A stretch of 64,000 nt of DNA from Amycolatopsis tolypomycina. GTDB taxonomy: Bacteria; Actinomycetota; Actinomycetes; Mycobacteriales; Pseudonocardiaceae. The notes beneath the pieces were generated by a model. The model did not search any database, was not told the origin of the DNA, and was given only the letters and a program-made list of their open reading frames with translations. A program made the translations under genes and the position numbers. The stretch covers positions 5,766,001 to 5,830,000 of the forward strand of contig NZ_FNSO01000004.1 in the NCBI RefSeq assembly GCF_900105945.1, given 5' to 3'. Shown one piece after another: positions 62,183-64,000 of the stretch (position 1 is its first letter; each line of letters opens with the position of its first letter).

Positions 62183-63730
62183 TCAGCGGCCCTGCGGGTG
62201 CAGTGTCTTCGACCACAGCGACGCCCCGGTGGCGTCGCGCAGGTCCACCGTGAGGTCGCCGCTCGCGCCGTCGACGTTCAGCTCGCCGAAGTGCTGGAAG
62301 CCGTCGATCGGGGCCGTGTTCGCCGACGGCGGGGCGTGCACGAAGACCGCCTCCGGGCCGAACGTCGGGTCGAGGGTGTTCGGCCCGAACGCGCCGGCGT
62401 TCAGCGGGCCCGACACGAACTCCCAGAACGGGTCGAAGTCCTGGAAGGCCGCCCGGTCGGGTGAATAGTGGTGCGCGGCGGTGTAGTGGACGTCGGCGGT
62501 CAGCCAGACGACGTTGCGGACGCGGCGGCGCTGGATTTCCCGCAGCACCCACGCCAGTTCCGTTTCGCGGCCGCCGGGCGCGCCGGGCAGGTTGTTCGCC
62601 ACGGCTTCGATGTTCGCGCCGTCCGGGACGACCAGGCCCAGCGGCATGTCGGCCTGGACGATCTTCCAGGTCGCCGTGCTGCGGCCGAGCGCGTCGGCCA
62701 GCCAGCGGGCCTGCGCGTCGCCGAGGATGTACCCCGGCTTGGTCCGGTCGGCCGTGTTGGCGTTGCGGTAGGTCCGCATGTCCAGGACGAAGATCTCGAC
62801 GCGGGAGCCGTAGCGGAAGCTGCGGTAGACACGGCCGTCGACGGCCCGGCGCGAGTCGATCGGGTGCCACTCGTGGAACGCCTGGTACGCCCGCGGCGCG
62901 AGGACGTCGACGCGCTTCTCGGTGTAGGCCGGGTTGTCGAGGATCTTGCCCGGGTACCAGTTGTTGAGGACTTCGTGGTCGTCCCACTGGACGTAGGACG
63001 GCACCTGCGCGGCGAAGCGCTTGAAGTGGTCGTCGAGGCGGTTATAGGCGTGCTGGCCGCGGAACTCGTCGAGCGTCTCGGCGACCTTCGCCTTCTCCGG
63101 CGTGACGACGTTGCGCCACGTCCGGCCGCCCGGGAGGGTGACGGTCTCGGTCAGCGGGCCGTCGGAGTACACCGTGTCGCCGCTGTGCAGGAACAGGTCC
63201 GGGCAGCGGGCGGCCATCGCGGAGAAGATCGTCATCCCGCCCAGGTCCGGGTTGATGCCCCAGTTCTGGCCGACGACGTCGCCCGACCACACGATCCGCG
63301 CGTCGCGGCGGCCCACCGGCGCGGTGGCGAACCGGCCGGTCAGCGGCTCGCTCGTGGCGCGGCCGTCGAGGGCTTCCGCGGTGACGCGGTAGTGGTACTC
63401 GGTGCCGGGTGCCAGCGCGGGGACGCGCACGCGGCCGGTGCCGCCGCTGTCCGGGCCTGCCAGCGGGCCCGCGACCCGGCGCGCGTGCCGGAACGACGGG
63501 TCCCGCGCGATCTCGACGACCAGGCGCGACGGCCGGTCCACGCGCGACCAGACGATCGCCGAACCCGGGGTGACGTCGCCGGACTGGACGCCGTGGGTGA
63601 GCACCGGCCGGTCCCCGCGCACGAGCGGGACGGCGGCGAAGGCGGCGGACGGCAGCGCGAGGCCGGCGGCGACCGCGGAGGCGCCGGTGAGGCCGGCCTT
63701 GAGGAGCGTGCGGCGGGAGTGTTCGGTCAT
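62183..63730 (-). CDS. phoD: Alkaline phosphatase D, Tat-exported
   Basis: 515 residues. The N-terminus SRRTLLKAG plus hydrophobic stretch is a Tat signal (SRRxxLK). An N-terminal fibronectin-like PhoD_N domain precedes the Ca/Fe-dependent phosphatase domain with [38 protein letters not shown] and [17 protein letters not shown]. Expected extracellular phosphodiesterase/phosphatase used in phosphate scavenging. ATG at 63730. Confidence 0.93.
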   Translation of the reverse strand: MTEHSRRTLLKAGLTGASAVAAGLALPSAAFAAVPLVRGDRPVLTHGVQSGDVTPGSAIVWSRVDRPSRLVVEIARDPSFRHARRVAGPLAGPDSGGTGRVRVPALAPGTEYHYRVTAEALDGRATSEPLTGRFATAPVGRRDARIVWSGDVVGQNWGINPDLGGMTIFSAMAARCPDLFLHSGDTVYSDGPLTETVTLPGGRTWRNVVTPEKAKVAETLDEFRGQHAYNRLDDHFKRFAAQVPSYVQWDDHEVLNNWYPGKILDNPAYTEKRVDVLAPRAYQAFHEWHPIDSRRAVDGRVYRSFRYGSRVEIFVLDMRTYRNANTADRTKPGYILGDAQARWLADALGRSTATWKIVQADMPLGLVVPDGANIEAVANNLPGAPGGRETELAWVLREIQRRRVRNVVWLTADVHYTAAHHYSPDRAAFQDFDPFWEFVSGPLNAGAFGPNTLDPTFGPEAVFVHAPPSANTAPIDGFQHFGELNVDGASGDLTVDLRDATGASLWSKTLHPQGR

Positions 63731-63854
63731 GCGCGGTTTCTATCCCGCCGCGGCCAACGGCGGCTTGCGCGCGGGTGAACGAACATTGGGGTTTTCCCCC
63801 ATACCCGGACGTGATCGCCGTCGGTAGCGTGGTGATCACGACAAGGGGGTACGA

Positions 63855-64000
63855 ATGACGCACATCCGAAAGGTGTTGGCCGCTCTCGCGGCCGCGCTCT
63901 CGGTCACCACTCTCTGCACCGGCGTCGCGGCGGCCGGGGAAAGCAGCGCGAAAGCCGTGCTGCGCTACACCGAACACGGCATCCCGCACATCGTCGCCCA
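63855..64000 (+). CDS. Penicillin acylase family protein, partial (5' end)
   Basis: 48 codons before the window ends. A signal peptide (THIRKVLAALAAALSVTTLC...AAAG) is followed by VLRYTEHGIPHIVA, the well-conserved start of the mature acylase alpha chain in the penicillin amidase/acyl-homoserine-lactone acylase family. The rest, including the catalytic serine, is beyond the edge. ATG at 63855 with AAGGGGG. Confidence 0.8.
   Translation, partial: MTHIRKVLAALAAALSVTTLCTGVAAAGESSAKAVLRYTEHGIPHIVA

Overview
The window is high-GC actinobacterial chromosome: GTG and occasional TTG starts, 4-bp ATGA/GTGA gene overlaps, a maleylpyruvate-isomerase-type mycothiol-dependent enzyme, an F420-type PPOX protein, and an order close to the mycobacterial lepA-rpsT-holA-comEC/comEA-DegV-octT-gpgP-rsfS-nadD block. 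Gene families and the repeats suggest Pseudonocardiaceae, most likely Amycolatopsis or a close relative; the genus is an inference. I saw no prophage, transposase, CRISPR array or tRNA.

Region by region. 1-6.5 kb: a likely iron-controlled siderophore-interacting protein with a serine hydrolase and an AraC-type regulator (cut by the window edge); a two-gene SnoaL/SRPBCC operon divergent from a TetR regulator across two identical palindromes; a quinone-oxidoreductase-like enzyme; hemW. 6.9-12.7 kb: assimilatory sulfate reduction, comprising a 28-codon cysteine leader peptide, sulfite reductase, a 51-residue zinc ribbon, cysH, cysD, cysN and a sirohydrochlorin chelatase, most joined by overlapping starts and stops. 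12.7-25.3 kb: accessory and metabolic genes, including a secreted protein of unknown function, a crotonase, an RNase/barstar toxin-immunity pair, an alpha/beta hydrolase, an amino-acid permease, a MarR-linked flavoprotein operon, a secreted GH20 hexosaminidase and a Uma2 nuclease-fold protein.

25.4-39.3 kb: the conserved core lepA, rpsT, holA, a SAM-I riboswitch ahead of thrC, comEA/comEC with a possible coupled 53-codon ORF between them, degV, octT, gpgP, rsfS and nadD. 39.4-46.1 kb: a RecQ helicase carrying a C-terminal phosphoribosyltransferase-like domain, an MHS transporter, an arginyl-tRNA synthetase, and a divergent TetR/SDR pair. 46.3-52.8 kb: rne, rplU, rpmA, obgE, proB, all on the minus strand. 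53-64 kb: a subtilisin-family protease, an ABC-2 exporter, a 1,097-residue phosphodiester glycosidase/metallophosphatase fusion, a mycothiol-dependent enzyme, ndk, a Tat-exported PhoD, and the start of a penicillin-acylase-family gene.

The less ordinary signals are small or non-coding. Two arrays of the same degenerate 21-bp repeat and one large alternative-hairpin repeat all lie between convergent genes. Small coupled ORFs occur in the cys and com operons. Several clean palindromic operators sit at divergent promoters. I found no clearly new multigene system; the best candidates for follow-up are the 21-bp repeats at convergent junctions, the comEA/comEC 53-codon ORF, the cys leader with its zinc ribbon, the membrane RNase/barstar/small-membrane-protein operon, and the RecQ-PRTase fusion.
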